34,154 nt of DNA, taken from NCBI GenBank assembly GCA_902796555.1, contig CADBPR010000065.1, positions 1 to 34,154 on the forward strand, in the 5' to 3' direction. Within the stretch, counting starts at the first letter, position 1. Each line of letters starts with the position of its first letter. This document shows positions 1-9,962 of the stretch, piece by piece. The translations under genes and the position numbers were made by a program. The DNA comes from an uncultured Bacteroidia bacterium. GTDB taxonomy: Bacteria; Bacteroidota; Bacteroidia; Bacteroidales; UBA932. The notes below the pieces were generated by a model, which was not told the origin of the DNA, did no database searches, and saw nothing but the letters and a program-made list of their open reading frames with translations.

Positions 1-1098
1 ATCACCAACTACGGTGTGTTCGTGGACCTCGGCGGCGTAGACGGTCTCATCCACATTACCGACCTGAGCTGGGGCCGTATCAACAACCCCGAAGAGGTCG
101 TCAAGCTCTATGACAAGATTAAGGTGGTCGTGCTCGACTTCAACGAGCAGCAGAAGCGCATCGCCCTCGGTCTGAAGCAGCTCACCCCGCACCCGTGGGA
201 GAGCCTCGACCCGAATCTGAAGGTGGGTGACAAGGTGACCGGCAAGGTTGTCCTCATCGCTGACTACGGCGCCTTCATCGAAATCAAGCCCGGCGTGGAA
301 GGCCTGATTCATGTTTCCGAAATGAACTGGAGCCCGAGACTCCGCATCGCCCAGGATTTCCTGAAGGTCGGTGACGAAGTGGAGGCCCAGATTCTGTCCC
401 TCGACCGCGAGGCCCGCAAGATGTCCCTCGGTCTGAAGCAGTTGGTCCCCAACCCTTGGGAGAACATCCGCGAGAAATACCCCGTCGGCAGCAAGCATAC
501 CGCTTCCGTCCGCAATATCACCAACTTCGGCGTCTTCGCTGAACTGGAAGACGGCATCGAAGGCCTGATTCACATCAGCGACCTGTCCTGGGACAAGATC
601 AAACATCCTTCCGAGATGGTCCAGGCCGGTGACAAGATCGAGGTGGTCATCCTCGACTTCGATGAGCAGAACCACAAGCTCAGCCTGGGTCACAAGCAGC
701 TGCTCCCGAACCCTTGGGACGAGCTCGAGGCCAAGTTCCCTGCCGGTTCCGTCGTTGAAGGTACGGTAGCTTCCACGACCGACAAGGGTGCCAACATCAC
801 CCTCGAAGGCGGTGCGGAAGGCTTCTGCTTCAACCGTGACCTCGTCAAGGAAGACGGCAAGACCGCCCTGGTCGGCGAGACCCTCCCGTTCAAGGTTGTG
901 GAACTCCGCCGGAGCACCCGTCGCATCCTCCTTTCCCACACCAAGACCTACGCCGAGGTGAAGGAAGCGAAGGCTGTCGCCGAGTCCGACAACACCAAGA
1001 AGGCTGTCAAGAAGATCAACTCCAATATCGAGAAGACCACCCTCGGTGACATCTCCGAGCTGGCTGCCCTCAAGGACAAACTCGAGAAGGGTGAGTAA
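1..1098 (+). CDS. rpsA: 30S ribosomal protein S1, C-terminal part (5' end outside window)
   Basis: The reading frame is open from base 1, so the gene is cut by the window edge. The visible 365 residues are tandem S1 RNA-binding (OB-fold) repeats. The end of one repeat is followed by three more, each with the typical pattern of G-V/A-F near the start, then E/D-G-L-I-H-I/V-S/T and a D-x-W/N-W segment, and each closing with S/A-L-G-x-K-Q-L. The last repeat is divergent (EGFCFNRDL instead of EGLIH), as is usual for the final S1 domain. A Lys/Glu-rich tail follows. S1 sits on the 30S subunit and holds mRNA for initiation, which matters in Bacteroidota because Shine-Dalgarno pairing is weak there. 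The stop codon lies inside the start region of RNase Z (8-bp overlap), so the two are probably cotranscribed. The identification is secure. Confidence 0.97.
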   Translation: MTNYGVFVDLGGVDGLIHITDLSWGRINNPEEVVKLYDKIKVVVLDFNEQQKRIALGLKQLTPHPWESLDPNLKVGDKVTGKVVLIADYGAFIEIKPGVEGLIHVSEMNWSPRLRIAQDFLKVGDEVEAQILSLDREARKMSLGLKQLVPNPWENIREKYPVGSKHTASVRNITNFGVFAELEDGIEGLIHISDLSWDKIKHPSEMVQAGDKIEVVILDFDEQNHKLSLGHKQLLPNPWDELEAKFPAGSVVEGTVASTTDKGANITLEGGAEGFCFNRDLVKEDGKTALVGETLPFKVVELRRSTRRILLSHTKTYAEVKEAKAVAESDNTKKAVKKINSNIEKTTLGDISELAALKDKLEKGE

Positions 1099-2083
1099 TT
1101 TTACACTACGGGTATTGGGCACGGCTTCGGCCATGCCCGTGCCCGGAAGATTTCCGAGCGCGCATTCACTTTCAGTGCATACGCGCTCCTTTTTAATTGA
1201 CTGCGGTGAAGGAGTTCAGCAGCAGATGAAGCGCTACGGCGTGTCCATCATGAAGCTGGACTCCATCTTTATTTCCCATATACACGGCGACCATGTTTTC
1301 GGCCTGTTCGGGCTGCTGTCGACCTTGGGTATGATGGGCCGGACGGCGCCGCTGAATATTTACGCGCCGGCCCATTTCGCGCCGATTCTTCGCTTTTTCC
1401 TGTCGTATTACGGAGAGGGCATCGCCTTCGAAGTGCGGCATGTCCCGGTCAAGACGGATGCGCCGGCCGTCATTTATGATACGAAGGCGTTGGAAATCCT
1501 GGCCTTCCCGCTGAACCACAAACTGGAGACCTACGGCTATCTTTTCCGCGAAAAAGAACCCGAGCGCAATATTGACAAGGATGCGCTGGCCCGGTACGGC
1601 TTTACCCGGACCGAAATCGGAACGCTCAAGCAGGGACAGGATGTCCTGCGCCCGGCCGGGCCGGATGAAGGCGCCACCTTCCTGAACGGTTTCATCCGTC
1701 ATTCGGGGACGGAACGGGACCTCCTGATTCGGGCCCAAGACGTGACCTACCGTCCCTGGAAGCCCCGCAGCTACGCCTATGTCAGCGACACGGCTCCCTT
1801 CCCGGAGTTGGCGGAGTGGGTCAAAGGGACCGACCTGCTGTACCATGAGGCCACCTACCTGGCCGACCTCGCGGACCAGGCCGTCCAGCGTCACCATTCC
1901 ACCACCCTGGATGCCGCCCGCTGCGCCCTGCAGGCCGGTGCCGGACAGCTGGTCATTGGTCACTATTCCTCCCGCTGCCAGGATACGGCCGCTTACGAGG
2001 CCGAGGCACGGACCCTTTTCCCCCGCACCTTTGCCGCACAAGACGGCGATGTCTTCGATCTTCCTTTGGAAAAATGCCAATAA
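1091..2083 (+). CDS. rnz: Ribonuclease Z (tRNA 3' processing endonuclease)
   Basis: This metallo-beta-lactamase-fold nuclease removes the 3' trailer of tRNA precursors. With the GTG start at 1091 the protein is 330 residues, close to the usual 300-320 of the short RNase Z form. It then begins directly with the family's first strand (FTLRVLGTASAMP). The open frame extends upstream to 1046 but that part is only rpsA read in another frame. The zinc motif H-x-H-x-D-H is at residues 63-68 (HIHGDH). Further metal ligands fit the His in FPLNHK, the Asp in YVSDTAPFP and the His in VIGHYSSR, and HEATYL and HHSTTLDAA are also family signatures. A GAGAAGG stretch just upstream can act as ribosome binding site inside the end of rpsA. 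The 8-bp overlap suggests translational coupling to S1. Confidence 0.95.
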   Translation: MSNFTLRVLGTASAMPVPGRFPSAHSLSVHTRSFLIDCGEGVQQQMKRYGVSIMKLDSIFISHIHGDHVFGLFGLLSTLGMMGRTAPLNIYAPAHFAPILRFFLSYYGEGIAFEVRHVPVKTDAPAVIYDTKALEILAFPLNHKLETYGYLFREKEPERNIDKDALARYGFTRTEIGTLKQGQDVLRPAGPDEGATFLNGFIRHSGTERDLLIRAQDVTYRPWKPRSYAYVSDTAPFPELAEWVKGTDLLYHEATYLADLADQAVQRHHSTTLDAARCALQAGAGQLVIGHYSSRCQDTAAYEAEARTLFPRTFAAQDGDVFDLPLEKCQ

Positions 2084-2096
2084 TTCCGTAACTTGC
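2065..2096 (+). promoter_or_regulatory. Possible promoter for the glucosaminidase-mltG-relA run
   Basis: TTTG at 2065-2068 is followed after 20 bases by TAACTTGC at 2089-2096, which resembles the Bacteroidota -33/-7 pair (TTTG and TAnnTTTG) with one -7 mismatch. It overlaps the last codons of rnz and lies 25 nt before the ATG at 2122. Confidence 0.4.
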
Positions 2097-2121
2097 ACTT
2101 TGTCCTGAAAACAAAGTAGCG

Positions 2122-3231
2122 ATGAAGATACGGAACCTTTTGCTTTTCCTCCTGCCGTCTGTCCTCCTGTCGGCGGCTTCCCCCTTGACCCCGCAGCAGC
2201 AGTATATCCAGCAGTATGCCACCCTGGCGGTCAGCGAAATGTACCGTACCGGCGTGCCGGCCAGCATCACCCTGGCCCAGGGACTGCTGGAATCCCGCTA
2301 CGGCCTCTCTTCCCTGGCCAAGGACGGCAACAACCATTTCGGCATCAAGTGCCATGACTGGAAAGGGCGTCGCATGTTCGTGGACGACGACAAGAAAGGG
2401 GAGTGCTTCCGGGTCTATGACGACGCGGCGCAGTCCTTTATGGACCATTCCGATTTCCTCCGCTACCGCGACCGTTATAAATTCCTGTTCGATTATCCGA
2501 CAACGGATTACAAGGCCTGGTCTTATGGCCTGAAGAAAGCCGGCTATGCCACCGACCCGGCTTATCCGCAGAAGTTGATCAAATATATCGAGGATTACCG
2601 GCTCTTTGAATATGACAAGATGACGGTGGTCCAGGCCGAACAGCAGGAGCAGCGCGAACAGGTGGCGCAGGCCTCGCCGTCGGCGAAACCCGGAAAGGCG
2701 ACGAAGAAAGACAAGACCCGTAAACGCAAGAAAACCAAGACTTCCCGGTATATCGATGACACGCGGACCGAGATAGCCCCGCCGCCGCTTGCCGTGGAGG
2801 AGCCGAAGAAAATATCCCGGGAGAATGTCCGGGAGCAGTTCCGGGTCCAGCTCAAGACCGAGATGTATTCGCGCAACGGCGTTCCCACCATCCGGGCGGT
2901 TCCGGGCCAGACGCTTTCGTCGATTGCCGACCAGTACAAGCTCTTCGACAAAGAGCTGATGCGCTTTAATGACCTGGAACCCGGCCAGGAAATCCGTCCG
3001 GGCGACATCGTTTACCTGCAGCGCAAGAAAAAACAGGCGGCCCGCGGCCTGGAAAAATACATCGTGGACCATGACGGGGAGAGCCTGTGGGAGATTTCGC
3101 AGCGCTTCGGCATCCGGCTGTCCACCCTGCGCAAACTCAATGGTTTTGAGGCGGATCACCAGCTTCGCGAAGGGGATACCGTCGTGATGCGGGACGACCC
3201 CCTGATCCGCAAAATATTCCGGAAGAAATGA
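2122..3231 (+). CDS. Exported glucosaminidase-domain peptidoglycan hydrolase with two LysM repeats
   Basis: The 369-residue protein has an N-terminal signal sequence (residues 1-20, KIRNL then a Leu-rich core). A glucosaminidase domain of the GH73/FlgJ type covers about residues 25-165. Its catalytic Glu is probably E57 in AQGLLESRYG, followed by the family pattern NHFGIKCHDW and a second acidic/aromatic segment FRVYDDAAQSFMDHSDFL. A linker (about 170-250) is rich in Gln, Lys and Pro. Two LysM peptidoglycan-binding repeats follow, at about 252-302 (VPGQTLSSIADQY) and 312-357 (DGESLWEISQRFGI). It should cleave the glycan backbone between GlcNAc and MurNAc in the periplasm. Its stop overlaps the start of mltG by 4 bp (ATGA), so two glycan-strand hydrolases are made together. 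The substrate bond is inferred from the family. Confidence 0.9.
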   Translation: MKIRNLLLFLLPSVLLSAASPLTPQQQYIQQYATLAVSEMYRTGVPASITLAQGLLESRYGLSSLAKDGNNHFGIKCHDWKGRRMFVDDDKKGECFRVYDDAAQSFMDHSDFLRYRDRYKFLFDYPTTDYKAWSYGLKKAGYATDPAYPQKLIKYIEDYRLFEYDKMTVVQAEQQEQREQVAQASPSAKPGKATKKDKTRKRKKTKTSRYIDDTRTEIAPPPLAVEEPKKISRENVREQFRVQLKTEMYSRNGVPTIRAVPGQTLSSIADQYKLFDKELMRFNDLEPGQEIRPGDIVYLQRKKKQAARGLEKYIVDHDGESLWEISQRFGIRLSTLRKLNGFEADHQLREGDTVVMRDDPLIRKIFRKK

Positions 3232-4256
3232 AACGTACCCTCCTCATCATATCCGCCCTCGTGCTGCTGGCCGCGGCCGCCTTTTTCGGCGTCAAGGCCT
3301 GGCAGCTGTATTATGACCGGAAAGTCCCCAATTTCGGGACGACGGCCGAGCTGTATATCTATCCCGACACCCCGGTGGATTCGGTGGTCGCACGGGTCAT
3401 CCGGGTCTGCGAGGCCCGGCGTCCGGCCAGCGTGCGCCGCGCCTTCGCCGAGGTGACATCCGTCAAGCCCGGCCATTATACGGTGGACCCGTCCAATCCC
3501 AGCATCTACGTGTCCCGTATGCTGTCCCTGGGGTGGCAGACGCCGGTGCGGCTGGTCCTGTCCGGGGCCATGCGCAGCGACGGGGCCATCGCCCGTAAAA
3601 TCGCGTCCCAGATGATGGTGGATTCCCTGAGCGTCGTGTCCGCCTTGCAGGATTCCGCCCTGTTGGCCGAGTTGGGCTTCCGGCGCGAGGATGTCTTCGC
3701 CTTGATTATCCCGGATACGTACGAGATGTATTGGACCGACGATGTACGGACGATTCTGGAGCGGCAGAAAAAGGCTTACGATGCCTTCTGGACTGAAGAA
3801 AACCGCCGGAAAGCGGCCGCCCAGGGCCTCTCGCAGATGGAAGTCTCCGTCCTGGCATCCATCGTGAAAGGGGAGACCAATTATGAGCCGGAAATGCCGA
3901 CCATCGCCGGCGTCTATCTGAACCGGCTGCGCAGCGGCATGCTGCTGCAGGCCGACCCGACCGTGGCCTTCTGCTTCGACTATGAGCCCAACCGCATTTT
4001 GCGCAAACATACCCAGGTGGATTCTCCGTTCAACACGTATCGCTATGCGGGCCTTCCCCCGGCCCCTATCCAGGTGCCGACCAAGGCCTGCCTGAATGCC
4101 GTGCTGAACCCGGCCATCCACCAGTATCTGTATTTCTGCGCGAGCCCGGATTTCAACGGCAGCCACCGCTTTGCGCGTTCCTATTCGGAGCACCTGGCCA
4201 ACGCCCGTGAATTCCAGCGTGCCCTGACGGTACGGCTGAAGAACCAAAACAAATAG
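3228..4256 (+). CDS. mltG: Endolytic murein transglycosylase MltG (YceG-like)
   Basis: The 342-residue protein has one N-terminal transmembrane helix (residues 4-24) and a periplasmic part. A LysM-like N-terminal subdomain (about 40-100) is followed by the YceG/MltG catalytic domain. The active-site Glu is most likely E216 in SIVKGETNY; next come the family strings GVYLNRL, GMLLQADPTV and the C-terminal NTYRYAGLPPAPI. MltG cuts nascent glycan strands at the inner membrane and is thought to set strand length as a terminator of synthesis. Length is normal. It is coupled by a 4-bp overlap to the upstream glucosaminidase and separated by only 8 nt from the downstream relA/spoT homologue, which indicates one operon. 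Confidence 0.95.
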   Translation: MKRTLLIISALVLLAAAAFFGVKAWQLYYDRKVPNFGTTAELYIYPDTPVDSVVARVIRVCEARRPASVRRAFAEVTSVKPGHYTVDPSNPSIYVSRMLSLGWQTPVRLVLSGAMRSDGAIARKIASQMMVDSLSVVSALQDSALLAELGFRREDVFALIIPDTYEMYWTDDVRTILERQKKAYDAFWTEENRRKAAAQGLSQMEVSVLASIVKGETNYEPEMPTIAGVYLNRLRSGMLLQADPTVAFCFDYEPNRILRKHTQVDSPFNTYRYAGLPPAPIQVPTKACLNAVLNPAIHQYLYFCASPDFNGSHRFARSYSEHLANAREFQRALTVRLKNQNK

Positions 4257-4264
4257 TACACGAT

Positions 4265-6412
4265 ATGGACAGGATTGACGAACTCTTCCCGAACTATTCT
4301 CCGGAAGGAAGAGAGACCATCCGGAAGGCTTACGCCGTGGCCGGGCAGGCCCTGGCCGGACAGACCCGTTACGACGGGGCTCCCTTCATCACGCATGCCG
4401 AAGCCGTGGCCCGGATTGTCTCGGACGAAATCGGCCTGCCGCCGGAATGTGTGGCGGCCGTCTTCCTGCATGAAGCCACTCGGAACAACAAGGACCTGGA
4501 CATCCGCTCCCTCAAACTGGAGGAGAGCGTTTATGTGATGGTGGAAGGGCTGAACCTGATTTCCACCATCAAGCCGAAGGATACCCGGCTGGAAGCCGAA
4601 AACTACAAGAAGCTGATTATCCAGTACTCACGGGACCCCCGGGTGACGGTGCTCAAACTGGCCGACCGGCTGGAGGTGATGCGCCGGCTGGACATTTTCC
4701 CGAAAACCTCCCGGGAACGCAAGGTGCTGGAAACGCTGATGCTCTATATTCCGCTGGCCCACCAGCTGGGCCTGTACAACATGAAGCGGGAGATGGAGGA
4801 TATTTATCTGAGCTATGCGGAGCCGGAGCAGTATCGTTTGATTACCAATAAGTTGAAGGCGACCGAGAAGGACCGGGAGAAGCTGATGCAGGAGTTTATC
4901 GAACCGCTGAAGAAAAAGCTCTCCGATGCCGGCATCCGGTACAAACTGAAAATCCGGACGAAGGCAGCCTACTCCATCTGGGCCAAAATGCAGAAGCAGA
5001 AGGTTCCCTTCGAGGGTGTGTACGATGTCTTCGCGATACGTTTCATCATCGATTGCCCCGAGGACCGGAAGGTGGAAAAGGAACAGTGCTGGAAGGTGTA
5101 TTCTTTCGTGACCGAAGAATATGAACCGGATACCGCCCGTCTGCGCGACTGGATTACCAATCCGAAGACGAACGGTTACGAATCCCTGCATATCACGGTC
5201 AAGAACAAGGACAACAGTTATCTGGAGGTGCAAATCCGGACCCGTCGGATGGATGAAATCGCCGAAAACGGCTTCGCTTCCCATTGGTCCTACAAGGGCA
5301 TCCGCCGCGAAGAGAGCATGGCCAAGTGGTTGACGGCGGTACGCTATGCCCTGGAGCACCCGGATACGGACAGCCCGGAGGAACTGCCGCAGCCGCCGTC
5401 CCGGGAAATCTTCGTGTTCACCCCTTCCGGTGAGCTGCGGATTCTGCCTGTCGGAGCCTCCGTGCTGGATTTCGCCTTCCAGATTCATTCCGGGCTGGGC
5501 ATGCGCTGTACCGGGGCCATGATTGGCGGGAAGGCCGTGTCCATCAAGGAGAAACTGAAGACCGGCGACGTGGTGGAAATCATGTCGTCGAAGAACCAGA
5601 AGCCGAATCCGGACTGGGTCAATTACGTGGTTTCGTCCAAAGCCCGCAACAAGATTCGGCAGGCCCTGCATGAGGCCGAATACAAAAAGGCCGCCGAAGG
5701 CAAGGAACTGCTGGAACGCCGTCTGAAGAACTGGAAGCTGGAACTGCCCGACGAGATGGTGACGGAATACATGAAAAAGCACCATTATTCCACCATCCAT
5801 GCCTTTTTTGCCGCCATCGGGGAGGGGACGCTGGACGTCAATGAGATCAAGACCCTGATTCTGGAACATGACGCGCAGGTGGCGGAGGCGGCGGCACGGG
5901 CTGCGGCGGAAGCCGAGTCGCGCCGGAGCTGGGATGTCAACGCCCAGGGCGGGACGGATGATATTCTGGTAATTAACGCACGCAATCTCAAAGGCCTGGA
6001 TTACAAGATGGCCCGGTGCTGCAATCCGGTTTTCGGCGATGATGTCTTCGGCTTCGTCACCCGTGACGCCGGCATCAAGATTCACCGGATTACCTGTCCC
6101 AATGCGGCCCGCCTGCTGGAGTTGTACCCCTACCGGATTCAGAAGGTCCGCTGGGCGGACAGTCCCTCATCCGGTTCCTTCCAGGTATCCCTGCGGGTGG
6201 TTGCGGCCATGGAACCGGCCGTGCTGAACCAGGTGGTCGATGTCGTGAATACCTTCAAGTCGTCCCTGCGCGAATTCCATGTTTCGGAGAACCAGCGGAA
6301 CGGGACGTATGAGATACAGATGAAAGTGTCGGTAGCCTCCAACCTGGAGCTGGACAAGGTGACGTCCCAGCTCCGGCATCTCAAGCATGTGCAGAAGGTG
6401 ACCCGGCTATGA
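4265..6412 (+). CDS. RelA/SpoT-family (p)ppGpp synthetase with degenerate hydrolase site
   Basis: The 715-residue protein has the full long-RSH layout: N-terminal HD-type domain (about 20-190), synthetase domain (about 215-345), TGS (380-445), a helical region, and a C-terminal zinc-finger/ACT part with [10 protein letters not shown] near residue 583. The synthetase motifs are intact ([40 protein letters not shown]). The acid/basic selector is RLRD (292-295), close to the RxKD type of bifunctional enzymes. The hydrolase site is not intact. The usual HDxxED reads H-E-A-T-R-N (69-74), and the Asn after KLADRL is replaced (EV instead of HN). H44, H69 and D134 remain. I infer a synthetase-dominant enzyme, so another RSH or small hydrolase should exist elsewhere in the genome. 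It is the last gene of the forward run and overlaps uvrB tail to tail by 6 bp. Confidence 0.92.
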   Translation: MDRIDELFPNYSPEGRETIRKAYAVAGQALAGQTRYDGAPFITHAEAVARIVSDEIGLPPECVAAVFLHEATRNNKDLDIRSLKLEESVYVMVEGLNLISTIKPKDTRLEAENYKKLIIQYSRDPRVTVLKLADRLEVMRRLDIFPKTSRERKVLETLMLYIPLAHQLGLYNMKREMEDIYLSYAEPEQYRLITNKLKATEKDREKLMQEFIEPLKKKLSDAGIRYKLKIRTKAAYSIWAKMQKQKVPFEGVYDVFAIRFIIDCPEDRKVEKEQCWKVYSFVTEEYEPDTARLRDWITNPKTNGYESLHITVKNKDNSYLEVQIRTRRMDEIAENGFASHWSYKGIRREESMAKWLTAVRYALEHPDTDSPEELPQPPSREIFVFTPSGELRILPVGASVLDFAFQIHSGLGMRCTGAMIGGKAVSIKEKLKTGDVVEIMSSKNQKPNPDWVNYVVSSKARNKIRQALHEAEYKKAAEGKELLERRLKNWKLELPDEMVTEYMKKHHYSTIHAFFAAIGEGTLDVNEIKTLILEHDAQVAEAAARAAAEAESRRSWDVNAQGGTDDILVINARNLKGLDYKMARCCNPVFGDDVFGFVTRDAGIKIHRITCPNAARLLELYPYRIQKVRWADSPSSGSFQVSLRVVAAMEPAVLNQVVDVVNTFKSSLREFHVSENQRNGTYEIQMKVSVASNLELDKVTSQLRHLKHVQKVTRL

Positions 6413-8536
6413 CTTCCAGACCTTGAGGTACTGCTGAAGGGCCCACATTTCGTCGCGATAACGGGCGGCTGCGGTGAAGTCCAGATCCGCGGCCGCTTTC
6501 TGCATCTTGCGGCGGGCTTCCTCCACGCTCTTTTCCACCTGTTCGCGGGACATGGAACGGATGACGGGGTCCTGGAGCACGGCGGCCAGGTCGGCGGCCA
6601 GGTATCCGTCCACATAGGCGGAGTTGCTGTCCCGTTTGGAGTCCACGCCCAGCCCCACGGAAATCTTGCCCTTGCCCAGGCTGGAAGCATCGGGGATATA
6701 GGTGGGCTCGTCGTAGGAATTGGCGGCGCTGAAATGCCCGCCCAACTGGGCAATCAGGGTGTTGTGCCGGACCTCTATCTGCTTGGGCGTAATCCCGTGC
6801 AACTGATTGTATTCCAGCTGTTTCTTTCTGCGCCGGTCGGTTTCGTAAATGGTCTCCTGCATGGACTGGGTAATCGTGTCCGCATACATGATGACCAGGC
6901 CGTTGACATTTCGTGCGGCGCGTCCGGCCGTCTGGGTGAGGGCCCGTCCGCTGCGCAGGAATCCTTCTTTGTCGGCATCCAGGATGGCCACCAGCGAGAC
7001 GGTCGGGATATCCAGGCCTTCCCGCAGCAGGTTCACGCCCACCAGGACGTCGAACAGGCCGTTCTTGAAGTCTTCGATGATTTCCACCCGCTCGGTAGTG
7101 TCGATGTCGGAGTGGATAAAGCGGGTACGGATGCCGATGCGTTCGAAATAGCTGTTCAGCTCTTCGGCCATCCGTTTGGTCAGGGTCGTCACCAGTACGC
7201 GTTCGTCCGCTTCCGCCCGTTTGCGGATTTCTTCCACCAGGTCGTCGACCTGGTTCTTGATGGGACGCACCTCGATGGGCGGGTCCAGCAGTCCGGTCGG
7301 GCGGACCACCTGTTCGACCACCTGGCCGCCGGATTTTTCCAGTTCGTACTCGGCCGGCGTGGCGCTGACGTAGACAGTCTGTCCGGTGATGCTTTCAAAC
7401 TCGTCGAAGGTCAGCGGACGGTTGTCGGCGGCGGCGGGCAGGCGGAAGCCGTATTCGATCAGGACGGACTTGCGGGAATGGTCGCCGCCGTACATGGCCC
7501 GGATCTGGGGGAGGGTGACATGGCTTTCGTCAATGAACGTGATGAAGTCCTTCGGGAAGTAGTCTATCAGGCAGAAGGGGCGCTGTCCGGCGCTGCGTCC
7601 GTCCAGATAGCGGGAATAGTTCTCGATTCCGGGGCAATATCCCATTTCCTTGATCATCTCCAAATCATATTCCACACGCTGTTTCAACCGTTTGGCTTCC
7701 AGGTGTTTCCCGATTTCTTCGAAATACTCCGTCTGCCGCATGAGGTCGTTCTGAATCAGGCTGACGGCCTGGATGCTGCGCTCTTTGGTGGTGACGAAAT
7801 TGTTCGCCGGATAGATGGGCACTTCGCTCAGGCTTTCCAGCCGGGCCCCGGTCACGGGGTCTATCAGGCTGATGGCGTCCACTTCGTCCCCGAAGAATTC
7901 GATGCGGACCGCTTCGTCTGCTCCGCCCAGGAACACGTCTACCGTGTCACCCCGGACGCGGAAGGTTCCGCGTTTGAAATCGGTTTCCGTCCGGCTGTAC
8001 AAGGCGTCCACCAGATGATAGAGCAGACGGGTCAGGCTCCGCTGTTCGCCTTTCCGCACGACGACGGTCTGGTTGTGGAAATCCTCCGGGTTGCCGATGC
8101 CGTAGAGGCAGGATACGCTGGAGATGACGATGACGTCCCTCCTTCCGGACATCAGGGCCGAGGCGGCGCTCAGACGCAGTTTGTCTATCTGTTCGTTGAT
8201 GCTGAGGTCTTTTTCGATATACGTGTCCGTCGTAGGAATGTAGGCTTCCGGCTGGTAGTAGTCGTAATAGGATACGAAATATTCGACCGCGTTGTGGGGG
8301 AAGAAGGCTTTGAATTCCCCGTACAGCTGGGCGGCCAGGGTTTTGTTGTGGCTGAGAATCAGGGCGGGCCGCTGCAGCTGTTGGATGACGTTGGCCATCG
8401 TGAAGGTCTTGCCGGAGCCGGTCACGCCGAGCAGGGTGACCGCTTCATCGCCTTGCTGCAGGGCTTTGCACAGGCCTTCGATGGCCGATGGCTGGTCTCC
8501 AGCCGGTTGATAGGAAGATTCGAGTTTAAAGTGCAT
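6407..8536 (-). CDS. uvrB: Excinuclease ABC subunit B
   Basis: UvrB is the damage-verifying helicase-like subunit of nucleotide excision repair; it binds UvrA and then UvrC. The ATG at 8536 gives 709 residues beginning [18 protein letters not shown], the usual UvrB N-terminus. An open frame continues 45 codons upstream but runs through the promoter region and was discarded. Walker A GVTGSGKT is at 37-44. The beta-hairpin motif [10 protein letters not shown] is at about 90-99. The DEAD-like box appears as [11 protein letters not shown], and the motif VI region as [11 protein letters not shown]-terminal UVR domain (about 665-700, [26 protein letters not shown]) should contact UvrC. It is slightly longer than the common 660-680 residues, mostly before the UVR domain. 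It diverges from ompA with its own -7 element and shares only 3' ends with relA. Confidence 0.97.
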   Translation of the reverse strand: MHFKLESSYQPAGDQPSAIEGLCKALQQGDEAVTLLGVTGSGKTFTMANVIQQLQRPALILSHNKTLAAQLYGEFKAFFPHNAVEYFVSYYDYYQPEAYIPTTDTYIEKDLSINEQIDKLRLSAASALMSGRRDVIVISSVSCLYGIGNPEDFHNQTVVVRKGEQRSLTRLLYHLVDALYSRTETDFKRGTFRVRGDTVDVFLGGADEAVRIEFFGDEVDAISLIDPVTGARLESLSEVPIYPANNFVTTKERSIQAVSLIQNDLMRQTEYFEEIGKHLEAKRLKQRVEYDLEMIKEMGYCPGIENYSRYLDGRSAGQRPFCLIDYFPKDFITFIDESHVTLPQIRAMYGGDHSRKSVLIEYGFRLPAAADNRPLTFDEFESITGQTVYVSATPAEYELEKSGGQVVEQVVRPTGLLDPPIEVRPIKNQVDDLVEEIRKRAEADERVLVTTLTKRMAEELNSYFERIGIRTRFIHSDIDTTERVEIIEDFKNGLFDVLVGVNLLREGLDIPTVSLVAILDADKEGFLRSGRALTQTAGRAARNVNGLVIMYADTITQSMQETIYETDRRRKKQLEYNQLHGITPKQIEVRHNTLIAQLGGHFSAANSYDEPTYIPDASSLGKGKISVGLGVDSKRDSNSAYVDGYLAADLAAVLQDPVIRSMSREQVEKSVEEARRKMQKAAADLDFTAAARYRDEMWALQQYLKVWKS

Positions 8537-8586
8537 TCCAGTGTTGAAAATTCTACGAAATGAAAGGTTTTTTCCCCTTTTCGGCG

Positions 8587-8594
8587 CAAAGATA
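8587..8594 (-). promoter_or_regulatory. Predicted -7 element of the uvrB promoter
   Basis: Read on the minus strand this is TATCTTTG, an exact TAnnTTTG match, about 50 nt before the uvrB ATG. A convincing -33 element was not found. It supports the start at 8536, because the longer frame would run through this element. Confidence 0.6.
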
Positions 8595-8618
8595 AACAAA
8601 AATCTTGCAGAAATCTTT

Positions 8619-8646
8619 TTGTACTGACATTTTTTTACTAACTTTG
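8619..8646 (+). promoter_or_regulatory. Predicted ompA promoter
   Basis: TTG at 8619-8621 and TAACTTTG at 8639-8646 are separated by 17 bases. The -7 element is an exact TAnnTTTG match. The roughly 65-nt leader that follows is AT-rich with no Shine-Dalgarno sequence, typical of highly expressed Bacteroidota genes. The spacing is slightly short, so the -33 assignment is tentative. Confidence 0.6.
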
Positions 8647-8719
8647 CATTTGATACAGGAGAAAGCGACAAAGCCGACCTGTTTGAGAGAAATTAATTTT
8701 TAACAACTTATTCAATATT

Positions 8720-9943
8720 ATGAAAGGAATCAAAACACTTTTCGGTGTGCTTGCAGTAGCAGGCCTCCTCTTCTCCGGCAACGTTTTCGCTCAGGAGAAC
8801 GGCAACCGTGACGAGAACGGTAAAGTCGTCCGTGGTCCTTACGAGACCAACAACTTCTGGGACAACTGGTTCATCGGTATCGGCGGTGGCGTTCAGACCA
8901 CTTACGGTATCAAGAACTCCCTGCTGCCTTTCACCAACCCTCGCGCCCTCTATGGTGGCTGGCTCGGTGAAATCCAGGTTGGTAAATGGCTGACCCCTAG
9001 CGTCGGTCTCCGTCTCGTTGACGAAATCGGCCGCAACCAGGTATTCCCGAAAGAAGGCAAGACCGCTTATAACGGTGGCGCTCAGTACTGGCAGGGTTAT
9101 CTCCACTTCGATGTGATGTGGAATGTTTCCAACGCATGGGGCGGTTACAAAGAGACCCGCTTCTGGGATGTGATCCCTTACTTCCAGGCCGGTGTCGTCG
9201 GTCAGAACAAAGTTGACGGCTTCGTGCTGAAGGACGTCTTCAAGAACACCGAGATGGACTTCGCCGCCGGTTTCGGTATCATCAACGACTTCCGTCTGGG
9301 TAAGCGCGTCGACCTCTACCTCGACCTCTCCCTCCCGGTATACCGTTCTGCTAACTTCGCCATCAACCCTGAAGAAGGTGGTAGGATTGCCGCTATCGGC
9401 TTCCTCCCTGCCGCCAAGCTCGGTTTGATTTTCAACCTCGGCCGTACGAACTTCGACCGTCACAGCAGCGTTACCCCTGTTGTCATCCCTGTGCCTTTCA
9501 CCACCGAGCAGTACAACGCCCTCAAGGCTCGCGTCGAAGAGCTCGAGAAGGAGAATGCCGCTCTCAAGGATGAAATCGAGGCTCTCAAGAACCAGGCTCC
9601 TGACACGGTTTATGTTGGCACCAACAATGTTGAGTCTCCTGCATACGCCTTCTTCGATATGGGTTCCGCTAAGCTCACTGACCGTGAGAAACTGCACCTC
9701 GACTTCTTCTGCGACAACGTGGTTGCTAACCTCGCTGATGACAAGGGTCTGCTCGTAAGCGGTTCCGCTGACAGCAAGACGGGTTCTGCCAAGCGTAACA
9801 CCCAGCTCTCCGAGCAGCGTGCCAACGCCGTGAAGGACTACCTCGTCAAGAAGGGTGTCGCTGCCGATCGCATTGAGACTGAGGTTCTCGGCGGTATCGC
9901 CGGTGACTATGAGGCTCGCCGCGTGGTTGTTACCGTGAAGTAA
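8720..9943 (+). CDS. OmpA-family outer-membrane protein with beta-barrel and peptidoglycan-binding domain
   Basis: The 407-residue precursor has a clear signal peptide (residues 1-24, cut after VFA before Q25). An N-terminal beta-barrel-like region (about 30-245) is rich in aromatic and Gly residues. A short heptad-like coiled coil (about 258-292, KARVEELEKENAALKDEI) acts as linker. The C-terminal OmpA domain (about 300-407) carries the peptidoglycan-binding signature N-x-x-L-S-x-x-R-A-x-x-V followed by a conserved end (DRIETEVLGG). It should tie the outer membrane to the cell wall. Codon choice is strongly biased towards a few C-ending and T-ending codons, and the gene has its own promoter and a very strong terminator, so I infer an abundant major protein. 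It resembles the main OmpA-like proteins of Bacteroidales, but the exact orthologue is not assigned. Confidence 0.92.
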   Translation: MKGIKTLFGVLAVAGLLFSGNVFAQENGNRDENGKVVRGPYETNNFWDNWFIGIGGGVQTTYGIKNSLLPFTNPRALYGGWLGEIQVGKWLTPSVGLRLVDEIGRNQVFPKEGKTAYNGGAQYWQGYLHFDVMWNVSNAWGGYKETRFWDVIPYFQAGVVGQNKVDGFVLKDVFKNTEMDFAAGFGIINDFRLGKRVDLYLDLSLPVYRSANFAINPEEGGRIAAIGFLPAAKLGLIFNLGRTNFDRHSSVTPVVIPVPFTTEQYNALKARVEELEKENAALKDEIEALKNQAPDTVYVGTNNVESPAYAFFDMGSAKLTDREKLHLDFFCDNVVANLADDKGLLVSGSADSKTGSAKRNTQLSEQRANAVKDYLVKKGVAADRIETEVLGGIAGDYEARRVVVTVK

Positions 9944-9962
9944 TTCCGGAACACATAGAACA

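Noticed and set aside
1993-3159. 388-residue minus-strand frame across rnz and the glucosaminidase gene
   Set aside because: It crosses two well-supported genes and has no family features.
4628-6085. 485-residue minus-strand frame opposite the relA/spoT gene
   Set aside because: Shadow of the RSH gene, rich in His and Arg as expected from antisense codons.
6734-8563. 609-residue open frame antisense to uvrB
   Set aside because: Same cause; composition is an echo of uvrB codons and no start signals are seen.
8537-8671. 45-codon N-terminal extension of UvrB
   Set aside because: It would cross the predicted uvrB promoter, and the usual UvrB N-terminus begins at the 8536 ATG.
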